Shown here: piece after piece, positions 23,237 to 34,385 of the stretch
How the letters are laid out: each line of letters starts with the position of its first letter
Numbering within the stretch: position 1 is the stretch's first letter
NCBI RefSeq assembly: GCF_003597395.2
Contig: NC_133769.1
Span: forward strand, 47,224,266-47,288,265
Length of the DNA stretch: 64,000 bases
Origin: Chelonoidis abingdonii
Lineage: Eukaryota > Chordata > Testudines > Testudinidae
Direction: 5' to 3'
Program-made: the position numbers and the translations under genes
Notes under the pieces: generated by a model
The model's database searches: none
Told to the model about the DNA's origin: nothing
What the model saw: the letters and a program-made list of their open reading frames with translations, nothing else

Positions 23237-23541
23237 CAATGTTTCCCAAACTTGGGATGCCGCTTGTGTATGGAAAGCTCCTGGCGGGCTGGGCAGGTTT
23301 GTTTACCTGCTGCGTCCGCAGGTCCAGCCGATTGCAGCCCCCACTTAGGGTGACCAGACAGCAAGTGTGAAAAATCGAGACAGGGTAGGGGGTAACAGGA
23401 GCCTATATAAGAAAAAGACCTAAAAATTGGGACTGTCCCTGTAAAACCAGGACATCTGGTCACCTTACTCCCACTCACCATGGTTCGTGGCTCCAGGCCA
23501 ATGGCTGCTGCGGGAAGCGGCGCGGGCTGAGGGAAACACTG
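23237..23541. mobile_element. hAT MITE (CAGTGTTTCCCAAAC family), host of another MITE
   Basis: It starts CAATGTTTCCCAAACTTGGG and ends CTGAGGGAAACACTG. The flanking octamers CTCTAAAT (23229-23236) and CTTTAAAT (23542-23549) match at 7 of 8. It is the only GC-rich patch nearby because the element itself is GC-rich. A younger MITE sits inside it. It is non-coding, so the open frames across it are chance. Confidence 0.88.
23346..23467. mobile_element. hAT MITE (AGGGTGACCAGA family), copy 3, nested
   Basis: It has the same ends and body as 11193-11316 and 15705-15826. It is flanked by CCCCCACT (23338-23345) and CTCCCACT (23468-23475), 7 of 8. It is inserted into the 23237-23541 element, so it is younger than that insertion. 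Confidence 0.92.
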
Positions 23542-23549
23542 CTTTAAAT

Positions 23550-26192
23550 GCAAAGCTCCACTGGAATCTGTGGTCATAATATGAGATGGCTGCTATAATA
23601 ACCTGTTTTACCTCTTTTGTCACTCTTTTGTTAATCTGTTCCAACAGCTCAGCCAGTAGGATGAAGATTTTAAACCTCCATGTGATAAATAAAACAATAG
23701 TGCTAAATGCTCACTTTCCTTGACTTGTAAAATATTCTCATTATCATCAAGGACTTTGATTTATGGGGATGAAACAAGATTTTTCATCAGATTTGGGGGG
23801 GAAAAGAGGGGAAATTAATTTTTTACAATGGGTAGCAATTTAGATCTTCTTGAAACAGAATAAAATAATTTCAATCTGTTAGAAACATTAATTGAATTTA
23901 TAACTTTAAAAAAGAAACTTAAGACATGCTGTCATTGCTGAGAAATCTTTAGAAGACTACTTGAGAGCCACTCATTTTTATCTTAAATGGTTTTCACTAA
24001 TTAAAATATTTCCACCCCATGACTTCAATCTTGCAGTATGTTCCAAATGAGCAGGCCCCTAAGGCATGGATTCACCAATATGGTGCTGTTTGCATGATGA
24101 GGGCCTAAATTATGTTAACCAACAAACAGTGAAAAAATGTGTATTTCAGTTTAATTATTTATCTTCAATATCATAAAAATGAAGTAAACAAACTCCAGTA
24201 TAAATCTCTCTTATCTTCTCTAAATTCCCAAAAAGGGCAGATTGAAACTGAAGCACTGCCATCATCTCAACATTAAATGTGGATGCGATGATATAAGAGT
24301 GTCACCAAAAATTTCCACTGACAAAAATAGCTTCTGTATTTGAAATAGTCAAAGTCCTTATCCTTGATTATACTTTTGTCTCTTTCTTGGCAGTATCAGG
24401 CCATGGTGAAACATATTCAAACTGCAGATCTTTTTTGTACTTTAAAAGTGTTGTACATGAATTACCGAAGTTACTGAAAGCTCCCTGAAGGAAACGGCTT
24501 GGTCATTTTTGATCATTCTAAATTCAGAAGCTATTACCTTAAACAAAAAAGGAGAATGTAACACTATGGTAATTAAACATGTTTATGGATGTCAAACTCC
24601 CTACAGCAACTTGTTTCCTTTACTGAAAAAAAATCAAAATACAAATCAAAGTATGAATTATTCCAGCCTTGATGGGATTGCTTCTACCAGTGGAGTTATA
24701 AGTAGTAGTTGTAAAACACTGCAGAGAGGAATCCAGTGGCAGATAAATGCTTTCTATCACATTTAGTAAGTAAAAAATAATAGTTCAAGAGGAGAAGACA
24801 ATCAAATATAAATGGACTAAACAAGTAATATACTCAATTCGAAAAATATTCATTTGAAAAATGTAAATTTTAACTTGCTTGAAAATTCAGGGCTGTATCC
24901 TGGCCCCAGCAGCATCTGCAGTGAAGCCTGCAGGAGCTGCATAGCCTGCTGGGCTCCAAAGCCACATAAGTTTAACCAGATGCTGAGGGGAAAGAGGTTT
25001 ATGCTTTCATCTCCCCATCCGTGTTCAGTTGGACACTTGGATAACATTAGGGGAGGCATGTTTCTCCCAATTTCTCCAACTAACTGGCACTTTTAAATTC
25101 AGATCTCCTGGTGAATATCCCTGAAACAGACCTATCTGCACAGAAGTTCCCAGGGAAAAGATGGACACCAGGCCAAAGACATCCCTCTCTCACAAATAGA
25201 AGAGGAGAAGAAAGAAAACAAGTGTCCTTGGTGACCCTGACCCTTCCTCCAACCCAAAATATTCTCTATACAGGAAATTAACATTTTAAATAATAATAAA
25301 ATAGGGAGCCCAGTACTATCTCTTCTCCAGACGAAATCTGACAAGAGTTATTGCAACTCTAGGGTTGGGTTAACCTCAGCAAGGGGAAAGAGGTAGTATT
25401 TAAACATCTGACTACCTGATTTGCAGATGCAAATTTGTCATCTGGGTCTGCAGTGAATTGTGCAGCTAGGCTTGGAAGTTTTGTTTTTAAGTGGCCTTAA
25501 ATGTACATCTAAAAATGTTATAGTTTCCATTGAAAATAATAAAAGCAAGTCCATTTACATTGATGGTGAAATGTGTCACACACTGTGTCACCGAGGAAAG
25601 AAGAGACAGCACCTAAGTTGCTCTTCTAATTCACTTTATAGTGTTTAGATGCCAAACAGCATGTGGGCAACTAAAAGCACTAGTTTCCATGGAGTAGAGC
25701 ACTGAATCCTGCTGGGGTTTGTAGGTTTATTTGCTGGATTATGCATGGCTTCATAGATACAAGTAACAGTTCTGTGATGTGAATTTCAATTATTTGTGTG
25801 GCTTAGGCACTCTTTTCATGTAACAGCACATTTTTACTCTTAACTTTGTTTTTATTTTATTCTCTCACAGTCAACATTATTTGGAAGGATACTTTCCTGG
25901 GGCTGAGGGGAAAAGGTGTTAAATACAGCTTTAACTTTGGGGACCTAATTCACACCTTGTGTAAGTGGGTTCAGTTCCTACAGACTTCAGTGAAAACAAC
26001 AGAGTTGATTATGGCATTATAGGCATGGCTAGTAGCTCCGCCTATATTAATTTTGATGGACCCTTCCTATTAGAAGACCCTGTTTTCAGTTGCTTATAAC
26101 CTTGCCAAACTTTAACCATTTGGTCTGAAATTCAGAGGCTGGGTGTCTGCCTCAGGCTGAGGGGTTTTTTTGGAAAATTTCAGTCACACAGT
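23550..26192. other. Unclassified AT-rich sequence, no gene seen
   Basis: Short open frames (24509-24766, 24854-25096, 25132-25344) are in conflicting phases and match nothing I know. A segment at 26020-26190 (GGCTGGGTGTCTGCCTCAGG) looks repeat-like, but I cannot name it. Confidence 0.5.
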
Positions 26193-26499
26193 TCAGTCAT
26201 TTCCAGGAAGGGGAGGGACACCATAAGTGGGAGTTGGAAGGTAAGACTGGTGATCACGATGGGAGGCTAGAAGTGGGAGCTGGAGGTGGAGGGAGACTAG
26301 AAGCCAGTAACGGAAATGGGAAGGGGAACTAGCAGTTGGCTGCAGGTAGGGCCAACATTGAGACTGAACAAAGAGCTGGGGGGCAGAAGGTGACAGACTG
26401 GACAAGGGGACTGGAACTAAGAACCAGGGTGGAATGGGAGACAGGAGTTGTAGTAGGAGAAACTGACCTAACAAGGACTGGAGTGCAGAGGGGGATGCC

Positions 26500-26643
26500 T
26501 GAAGGTTTATTGGTGGGCATCGAACAGAGAGATTTTGAGAACTTGGCCAGAATGAGAAGTTGCTCCAACTGGTTCCAGTCACCCGTGCTGAATGTGGGGA
26601 GTCCATCCCACAGGACCTTCCAAGCACTGGCATCAATCAAATC
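26500..26643 (-). pseudogene. LINE RT entry segment
   Basis: The frame starting at 26640 reads GLPTFSTGDWNQLEQ, then LAKFSKSL and MPTNKPSGI (codons about 13-48). This matches the start of the Tx1/L1-type RT, where the pattern is a short helix, LTL-E-F-x-x-AL, then M-x-x-NKSPG. After PSGI the frame leaves the family abruptly. The rest of RT is absent. Confidence 0.55.
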
Positions 26644-26659
26644 TGAGGAGAAAAAAGAC

Positions 26660-27762
26660 TGTCACAGAAGGCCATGGCCCTTCCATGCATCCATCAGATC
26701 TGTGAGAGGGGTGCCATCCTCTGCCAGGTCCCCAGCAGCTGAGCTGCCAGGGTGTGGCACCACCTCACCAGATGCAGCGGTTGATTGGGCAGATATAGGG
26801 GACCCCTCTGTGACACCAGGCTTGGATGCCATGATGGACTCAGTGCTTGTAACCGTGGCATCAGGTAGGACACTGAGTGGGTTGGGGTCCCCTAACTGCT
26901 TCAGGAACAACTGCCCCATCTCAGGATGAGGCATGCCAGAAAGCTCTAACCCTGGCTGCTTGGCACTGCCCACCACCTCAATGGGCTTGGTAGCCACAAG
27001 ACGGTGCAATCTGTAGCTGGGCAGATGGAAAGGGCAGGGAGCATACCAGAAAGATAGTCAGGGGCAGCGTCCTTGGCAGTAGGCTGGGGAAGGAGAGGAG
27101 GCCAAAGGGCTGCGGAGTCCATCACAGTGTCCAGACCAAAGTCTGCTGGCAAGGAGTCATCCTCCCACTGGGCTGCAGGAGTCAGACCCAAGTCCTCAAT
27201 CACCTGAAAGATGGCCTGGAGGCCTCTGCCTGTCAAAAAGGGAGTCATCCCAGTCTGTGACCAAGTCAAGTTCCACCTCAGCACCAACGGGGAACAGAAT
27301 GACAGGAAAGTTGGGGAAGCTCCCTCTGAGGCCTCCTCTGTAAGGGATTCATTCCCCACGACTGCCAGAGCCTCCTTCGACAGTTCCATCCACAGGACTT
27401 TTGGAGGGGAAGGAGGGGGGACATGGAAGCAAGCCCAGTGGTGGTCGCCTTGGATGACTTACAGGAGGCCTCTTCCTTCCTCCTCAAGAAGGAGGTGCTG
27501 GAAACTGGATGATGACTTTCCCATGAAATAAGAGGCTGTGATGCAGGATAGAGTCCTTACAACCCAGAGGCAGAGGGCAGATGATGGAGACCAGCTTTCC
27601 CAATGTGGAGAGAGGAAGCAGAAGAACAGCACTGGGGAGGAAGGACCACCTGTATACTCAGGTCCTTCAGGGGCTCTAGGGAAGCAAAGAGGCCCCCTAC
27701 AAGATGCCTTTCTCCACCATGTCGTGGGCAGTGGCCTCTGATGTCAGGAAGGCAACCTGCCT
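26660..27762 (-). pseudogene. LINE ORF1-like, distal part
   Basis: Beyond the LTR the minus strand reads AFLTSEATAHDMVEKGIL, then a PLGCKDS-like block near 27560. These resemble an ORF1 (RNA-binding) protein of Tx1-type LINEs. Open frames 27389-26946 and 27009-26662 follow, acidic and Pro/Ser/Ala-rich, without domains I can name. The plus-strand frame 26336-26929 (197 codons) is its antisense shadow. Confidence 0.45.
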
Positions 27763-28871
27763 GTATGTGATGGGTTCTTGGGGTACAACCTGGACGTTAG
27801 GGCTGCTGAGCCCTCTGTCCCACCAGTTTGGATGTCAGACCTCTGACAGGCTCTGCACTTACACAGCAAGCCACAGGCAGGGACACACCCAAGTGAGTTA
27901 TATGAATGCTCTCCCAGTCACTCATGACCCAACAATAGAGAGGCTCTAGATAATTCCCCACAGTTCCCCAGTCCTGCACCCAGAACTGTACCATCTTGCA
28001 CTGGTCAGAGCCTGGTCAGTGTGAGGTCATTATCCAGTTCACCACTCCCTGTGTGAAGTGGACACACAGTAATCTTTATAAACTGAGCTGAGGTTTTTCC
28101 AAGCACTTGAACCAAAACAGACTGTTTTAGGTAAAATATAAAACAGATTTATTAACTATGGAAAGACAGATTTTAAGTGATTATAAGTAGTAAGTTTAGA
28201 GATCAAAGTTGGTTACTTAAGAAACAAAAATAAATTCGCAATTTGAGTTCAACAAACCAAACAAGATTTGAATTGAGCAGCGTCTCACCCTGACAGATGA
28301 TACAAATAGGTTACAGTTCCTCAATACATGGTCTGGGACTCTTCTCCAGCCTGGAACCACACTTACTAAGTTCAAAATGTTTGTCTTCCAAATGTGTTTC
28401 CAGGTGCTGAGATGTAGAGGCGGGGGAGGGAGGGCAAGTGATGATGTCACTTTCCCTCTTTTATATTCTCTTCCAGCTTTCTGGAAAGATCTTAGCTATG
28501 TCGTGGGGATCAGACAGTCCCCATTGGTTAAGCAAGGTCCATTGTATATGTGCTGTCTCCGAGAAAACTCTGGGGTGGCTGTTGGGAGAGCGGATTCCCT
28601 TTAATGGGCTATCAACATGTCTGGCTGGTCCTTTGGTGGAAGTGAAGGGTTGGCTGTGGGCATCTCCCAGACTCACAACATATTTCAGTAACATATAGCA
28701 ATGCTTACAATTATAGTAAATAAAATCCAACAGGATGTTAATGTTCAACAGATCAAGACTTTTAAAAAGATACCTCACATGGTATACTTTGTACAAAACA
28801 TAGCACAGTTATATGACGGTGGTGAATATGCAATTTCCAGGGTGCTACTTTGAGGTACAGAGTGTCACACC
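27763..28871 (-). repeat. Retroviral-type LTR in the LINE ORF1
   Basis: A 1.1-kb block runs from TGTGATGGGTTCTTGG to CAGAGTGTCACA on the plus strand, so it has TG...CA ends in either sense. On the minus strand a TATAAAAG lies at about 28467-28460 and an AATAAA at about 28154-28149, in the right order for an LTR in this orientation. It splits the LINE ORF1. No internal viral genes are present and no target duplication is evident. It matches an LTR type I associate with turtle endogenous retroviruses, from memory. Confidence 0.6.
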
Positions 28872-28872
28872 A

Positions 28873-29470
28873 TCCATCTCGGAGGCCACCACTATGGTCA
28901 AGGGCCACATCACTCATGCCAATGCCCGCACATAGGTTTTGATATGGGATGAGGCAGCCAGCAGGAGGCAACATATGCTGTGCCTCCTGTTCAAGGTAAG
29001 GAAGATGTCCCAGCTTCTGCTGATATTAGAAGAGGAGGTGGAGGCAACAGAAGCAGCAGTGGGCAGAGCTGCTGCAGTAGATGGCAGTGGGGCAGTGGGC
29101 AGGACTGTGGCCACCTGGGTGTGTTCTCTGGGGGCTGAAGAGGGAGCACTCTCAAACAAGGAAGGGCGAGCTGTGGCTGATTGCATGGCCATGGCAATAG
29201 CAGCTGCCACCATGGAAGGATTTTCCAGGTGGAGCTCCTACCCTTTTTCTTACCTTGGCCCTTTTTGCTGACCAAGGGGGCTCCCTTTGTGATGGTAGAA
29301 GTTTTGGCATCAGAGTCCTTTCCTGTGCTTGCTGCCAGTGCCCTGATTGGGGCACAGATGGTACTGGCAACAATGTTGGTGGTGGTTGCAATTTGGACAG
29401 ATGGGGGAGAAAGCTGAAGTGAGGCAACAACAGGGGCGGGGATTTCCCCCTCCTTCACTTTCCCCAATGG
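28873..29470 (-). pseudogene. LINE ORF1-like, proximal part
   Basis: Minus frames 29467-28991 and 29213-28914 read an Ala/Pro/Thr-rich stretch with a basic cluster (KKGQGKKKGR), then AASSHIKTYVRALA next to the LTR. Low-complexity plus basic composition suits the N-terminus of a LINE ORF1 nucleic-acid-binding protein. The frame changes between the two parts. Function is inferred from position only. Confidence 0.45.
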
Positions 29471-29829
29471 ACAAGGCTGCCAGAGCAGGATACCCCACTG
29501 AGGGCAGGATGGGAACAGCCACGAGAGGGAGGGATAGAAATGATAAAGAGAAGAGTGAGGGTAGGAAAAATGAAGGTTAACTGGTCCTCCCTGCTAAGCT
29601 ATGTGGGTAGGGGAGGAAAGGGCGGACAAAACTAGGAAGGGATTTATGAAACAAATAAAGTGGGGATCACAATAGGCAGTTGCTCTGCAGGGAACTGGCT
29701 CCTCTGTCTGCACTGAGCGACAGGCAGATGTAAGTGTATGCAAAAATAGGAGTGAAACAAAATGGGAGGAATCGCAAGCATATGGAGTGCATGGCTGCAT
29801 GGGTTTGGGTAGGCAGAGGACAAACAAGT

Positions 29830-30768
29830 TTTGTTTTGTTCAACATCTTTATTAATGATCTGGATGATGGAATTAATTGCACACTCAACAAGTTCGCAGA
29901 CAATACTAAGCTGGAGGGAGAGGTAGATATGCTGGAGGGTAGGTCCAGAGTGATCTAGACAAATCGGAGGATTGGGACAAAATAAATCTGATGAGGTTCA
30001 ACAAGGACAAGTGCAGAGTCCTGCACTTAGAAAGGAAGAATCCCATGCACTGCTACAGGCTGCGGACCGACCGGCTAAGCAGCAGTTCTGCAGAAAAGGA
30101 TCTGGTGATTACAGTGGATGAGAAGCTGGATATGAGTCAGCAGGGTGCCCTTATTGCCAAGAAGGCCAATGGCATATTGGGCTGTATTAGTAGGAGCATT
30201 GCCAGCAGATCGAGGAAAGTGATTAGTCCCTTCTATCCGGCACTGGTGAGGCCACACTTGTACTGTATCCAGTTTTGGTCCCCCCACTAAAGAAGGGATG
30301 TGGACAAATTGAGAAGAGTCCAGCAGGGGGCAACAAAAATTATTAGAGAGTTGGGGCACATGACTTATGAGGAGACGTTGAGGGAACTGGGGTTATTTAG
30401 TCGCAGAAGAGAAGAGTAAGGGGGGATTTGATAGCAGCCTTCAACTACCTGAAGGGGGGTTCCAAAGAGGATGGAGCTAGGCTGTTCTCAGTGGTGGCAG
30501 ATGACAGAAAAAGAAGCTATGATCTCAAGTTGCAGTGGAGGAGGTCTAGGTTGACTATTAGGAAACACTATTTCACTAGGAGGGTGGTGAAGCACTGGAA
30601 TGGGTTACCTAGTGAGGTGGTGGAATCTCCATCCTTAGAGGTTTTTAAAGCCTGGCTTGACAAAGCCCTGACTGGGATGATTTAGTTGGGGATTGGTCCT
30701 GTTTTGAGCAGGGAGTTGGACTAGACGAGCTCCTGAGGTCTCTTTCAACCCTAATAGTCTATGGTTCT
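29830..30768 (+). mobile_element. CR1 LINE, longer copy with RT core end
   Basis: It starts in the RT core ([12 protein letters not shown], then [10 protein letters not shown] at about 29893). The catalytic FADD box reads FADN, a lost Asp. The C-terminal blocks follow at 29991-30290 and 30428-30685 ([24 protein letters not shown]), with a frame break between about 30290 and 30428. The 3' end near 30768 lacks a clean octamer tail. Confidence 0.93.
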
Positions 30769-31237
30769 AAGTAAGTGGAAGGGGCCCGGGTAGAGGGCAA
30801 ACACCAAAGGCTGGGGCTTGGGTTTGCTAAGGAAGTAGGTAAATAAACAGCAAATGAAGCCTGGGCGAGACAGAGAAGGCAGGCAAACAAACAGCAAAGG
30901 AGGGACAGATGATTTCGGTTGCACAGTCAACCTTAATTCTGGCATTTCTTTACTCCTGAGTGTTGTATTTTGCAACTTTAACGCTGTCCTTGAAACAGAG
31001 TTTTGTGTGTAATGCAGATTTAAATTCTACACAGAAATATAGTTTGCTGACAAGCTGTTAAAAATACCCCCAAAACAGACAGGCCTCACTTTTTGCCTAT
31101 GAGAAACTTGCCACAAAGAGCTTACAATCTAATCAAGACAGACACATACCCTTTTTTACACTGGAATTTGCTCGAGTTACAGCCATCAGTGCAGCTGTAT
31201 CCCCAGTCACTTTAGGAAGCTTATCTATTCATTGCTC
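30769..31237. other. Unclassified sequence, no gene seen
   Basis: A purine-rich stretch at 30775-30910 carries CAAACAAACAGC-type repeats. Nothing else can be named. Confidence 0.5.
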
Positions 31238-31497
31238 TTGTCTACAGTGGAGATTTCAGCCATTGGTGACATAAGACTGATGTACCTGCACCAGTGCAAA
31301 GCAATAGTGTATATACCAAAGGCTATCATAAGCTACAATTTAGCCTGATGCAACTTACCCCCATTTCAGAAAGGTGTAAAATGAACTAGTGCAAATCATG
31401 GCTTATTGATATTTCTCTGTCTACACTAGTGGTATGTATTGGTGCAGCTACACAGATAGTGGGTCACCAATGTCTGAAATCTCCAGAGTAGCGACAT
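31238..31497. repeat. Palindromic MITE-like repeat
   Basis: The left arm TGGAGATTTCAGCCATTGGTG at about 31248-31269 pairs with CACCAATGTCTGAAATCTCC at about 31464-31484. Further pairing extends to GTACCTGCACCAGTG against TATTGGTGCAGCTAC. The total is about 260 bp. The flanks were not resolved to a target duplication. It is non-coding. Confidence 0.65.
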
Positions 31498-33211
31498 GCA
31501 TAGAATAAGCAAATAGACCAAAGATGGAATTATTTGGGTGGTAGTTATGAATTATTATTAATATTACCATTCACTCTGTTCCTATAGGAATTGCAGAAAG
31601 TAAATCTCTATGAACAATTTGATTAAAATATATCCTTATTACTTCACAGTGGTCATGAGACACCACAGGCAATTTATTTCTATGGTGTAATTTCACTTTG
31701 TTGGGTTATTAGTTTATTGGCCTTGTGTCTCTTGCCTTACAATACCCTACAAAGCATGCAATTATAACTCAGAAATACACTGCATCTCATGTATTATTGC
31801 TTAAGTGAACAGTTTTCTTTTATCTAGAGATAGGCAGGCATAAGAATTCCAAATATGACACAAAAACAAGATGTGCATTTCAAAACAAACTGTGAAAAAT
31901 AGACTACACCTCCTACTCAGAGCTACACCAAACATGATAAAATGGATAAAAACAGATATTCTTGCAAGGAGAACACAGCTGTTCAAGATTCAGAGAAGTG
32001 AACAGACAGACTCATACTGAAGATAATCTACAAACAGTCGGGAGATGCAGAAAGGAGCAAGAGTATTTTTGTAAGAAAAGACTGTTATAGCTGTTCCAAA
32101 ATTTTCTTTTAACAGGATATATTTTATAACAGAGAATATATATACTTAATATAATAAGAAAATATAAAATTAAGTGTGGGCAGAATGCGTATATTAGTGG
32201 TCCTTTATGAACAAAATAACATGTATGATTACAGGTCTTCAAAATATTTCATCCGTGTGTCTTTCTGAGATAAAGTATTCAATCAATACCCAAATTGAAC
32301 TATTTAGTCACAATTTCCCCTTATACTGTTGTTCAAATCTGACATTCTAAACTCACTAAACACATAATTTATATATAACTATAAAGAGTAAATTTTGTTT
32401 ATCAATTTTTGGCAAGTTGAAATGTCTATATAAAGAATGCTTTTAACTTCAGTTCAACAGATGGAAGATTCTTAGTTAAAGCATGCCTTATTTGCAATCC
32501 TTGCTCATGTTGAATAGCACATACTCGTGGGGGCTTCTCCATTGACTTCAGTGGCACTTCTCGTGCAAGTAAGTGCTACTTAGTGTAAGGTTTGAAGAAG
32601 CATAAGGCCCAATATTAGCAAACATTAGCAAAGATAAAATATATATGTATGTGAAAATTGGTGCACCGAGATTATGCAAATCTTGGCAAAAGACTCAGAG
32701 ATGGTCCACATAGCCATTCTTAGGGATTAATAATGCAAGGTATTGAGCACTCTCACTCTCTGCTAAAGTCAATGGGAGTTGAGGACAATTAGCAACTTGT
32801 TGGACATGCTGAACATGTTGTAAAATATGGCCTTTATTTGAGCAATTAGTTATTTTGAGCAGCTCAGCAATATATTCGTGTGGAATTTCATAGATTGCAG
32901 TGGCTGGAGGGAAAATTTCTTGAACTTCACTCCAGGATCGAGTGGTCAGGCTTCCTCAATCACTACAAATCTATAAATATTATAATGGACACAGTCTGGG
33001 GTCTGTGGTTGGGAACAGTTGCACAGACTCTTTTCTAGTCCCTTTTGCTCTGATAGCAAAAACTTCAGTGGAATCTCAAACCAGTCTCTTTTGTTGCAGG
33101 CTTCTTATCACAATTCTCCTGAGCAGTGTTCTTTATAATTAAAAGATAGAACAACAAATTGTTTTAAACTTACTGTAAAAATATTAAATATCATAAGATT
33201 AAGAAAGATGG
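31498..33211. other. Unclassified AT-rich sequence, no gene seen
   Basis: No recognisable protein or RNA. It contains one copy of the recurrent CCATTGACTTCAGTGG motif (32541-32556). Short open frames such as 31801-31986 and 32012-32242 have no family. Confidence 0.5.
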
Positions 33212-33445
33212 TAGGCACTGGACTATAGCTCAGAAGATCTGGGTACAATTCATGGCTCAGCCACAAATTCTCTATGAACTTGGGCAAGCCACATAAACTC
33301 TCTATGCCTCTGTTTCTCACTCTATAAAATGGAGTTAATATTTCTTACTTCCTACCATTTGTCTGTCGTCTCTTTGTTGATTGTAAGCTCTTTGAAGCAG
33401 GGGCTGCCTATTACTATGTGTTTGTACAATTCACAGCACATAACC
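33212..33445 (+). repeat. MIR-like tRNA-derived SINE
   Basis: The forward order is GGACTATAGCTCAGAAGATC, GGGTACAATTCATGGCTCAG (box-B-like), TTGGGCAAGCCACATAAACT, CTATAAAATGGAG and ATTGTAAGCTCTTTGAAGC. This is a known sauropsid MIR-related pattern. The GTACAATTC stretch is a degraded GGTTCAATTC. Confidence 0.65.
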
Positions 33446-34385
33446 AGTGTAGTATAAAACTTACATAGACAGAAAGATGTACTTCCAAAATTGCAACCAT
33501 GAAATGTGTAATGGAAGCTGTGGGTGTACCCACTTTTATTGACCTAAAAGTGCCACTTCACAATAAAATCACCACTAATATTTCATTTGCTGTAGTGAAA
33601 TTTAAGTAATTAACAACTGCATAGATACAAAACATACAGCTACTCCTCGCTTAATGTCATAGTTACGTTCTTGAAAAATGCGACTTTAAGCGAAATGATG
33701 TTAAACAAATCCAATTTCCATATAAGAATTAATGTAAATGGGGGGGTTAGGTTCCAGGGAATTTTTTTTCATCAGAGAAAAGACATTATATACATATACA
33801 GTATAAGTTTTAAATAATTTTAAACAAACAATTTAATACTGTGCTTACCAGTGGGGACTTGGTTGAGGTGGTGGAGTCAGAACGTGGAAGAGAGTGGATT
33901 GTCAGGCTTCTCCTCTTGCTGAACTTTCCCAACTTGAAAAAACACATCTAGAGATCGTTGTTTTGCTTTCCTTTTTTTTCCTTGGTAAATTTATTTATAG
34001 CAATTCATTACCTCACCACCTCTCCTAAACACTTTGGAGCTGCACTCCATGTTAGGATTGTCATCACTAAGGATTTGCAAGCCAGCTTCAATCATTTGGA
34101 AAGCTTCAGAAAGACATTTGGTAGACAAAATTCAATGGGTTGGTTCTTCTTCTACTTCTTGACCCTCTTCTTCTGTTGCTCTCATCACCTCTAGTTGCAT
34201 CAGATCTTCATTGGTTAGCTCTTTTCCATGTTACTGCAGAAGTTGTCTAACGTCAGCTTCTTCCACCTCATCAAAACTCACTTTGTTGGCCAAGATGAGG
34301 ATATCTTTCTTCATAGAAGGAACAACGTCTTTAAATCCTTTAAAGTCATTTACGTATTCAAGCCACAACTTCCTCCACACACCAT

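Larger units (their letters stand above)
26500..29470 (-). mobile_element. Tx1/L1-like LINE, rearranged, interrupted by an LTR
   Basis: ORF1-like sequence runs from about 29467 to 26660 on the minus strand, split by the LTR at 27763-28871. An RT start follows at 26643-26500. The parts are consistent in order and strand. No endonuclease separates ORF1 from RT, so an internal deletion or recombination is likely. GC content and coding texture differ sharply from the AT-rich surroundings. Family assignment rests on the RT entry block and the ORF1 pattern, so it is tentative. Confidence 0.55.

Noticed and set aside
23237..23541. GC-rich patch as a CpG island or promoter
   Set aside because: The patch coincides exactly with a hAT MITE bounded by target duplications.
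26336..26929. The longest open frame in the window (197 codons, plus)
   Set aside because: It is antisense to the LINE ORF1/RT region and shows no known family. GC-rich coding texture keeps the opposite strand open by chance.
28939..29580. Overlapping open frames on both strands (Ala/Glu-rich plus frames)
   Set aside because: They are shadows of the low-complexity LINE ORF1 start on the minus strand.
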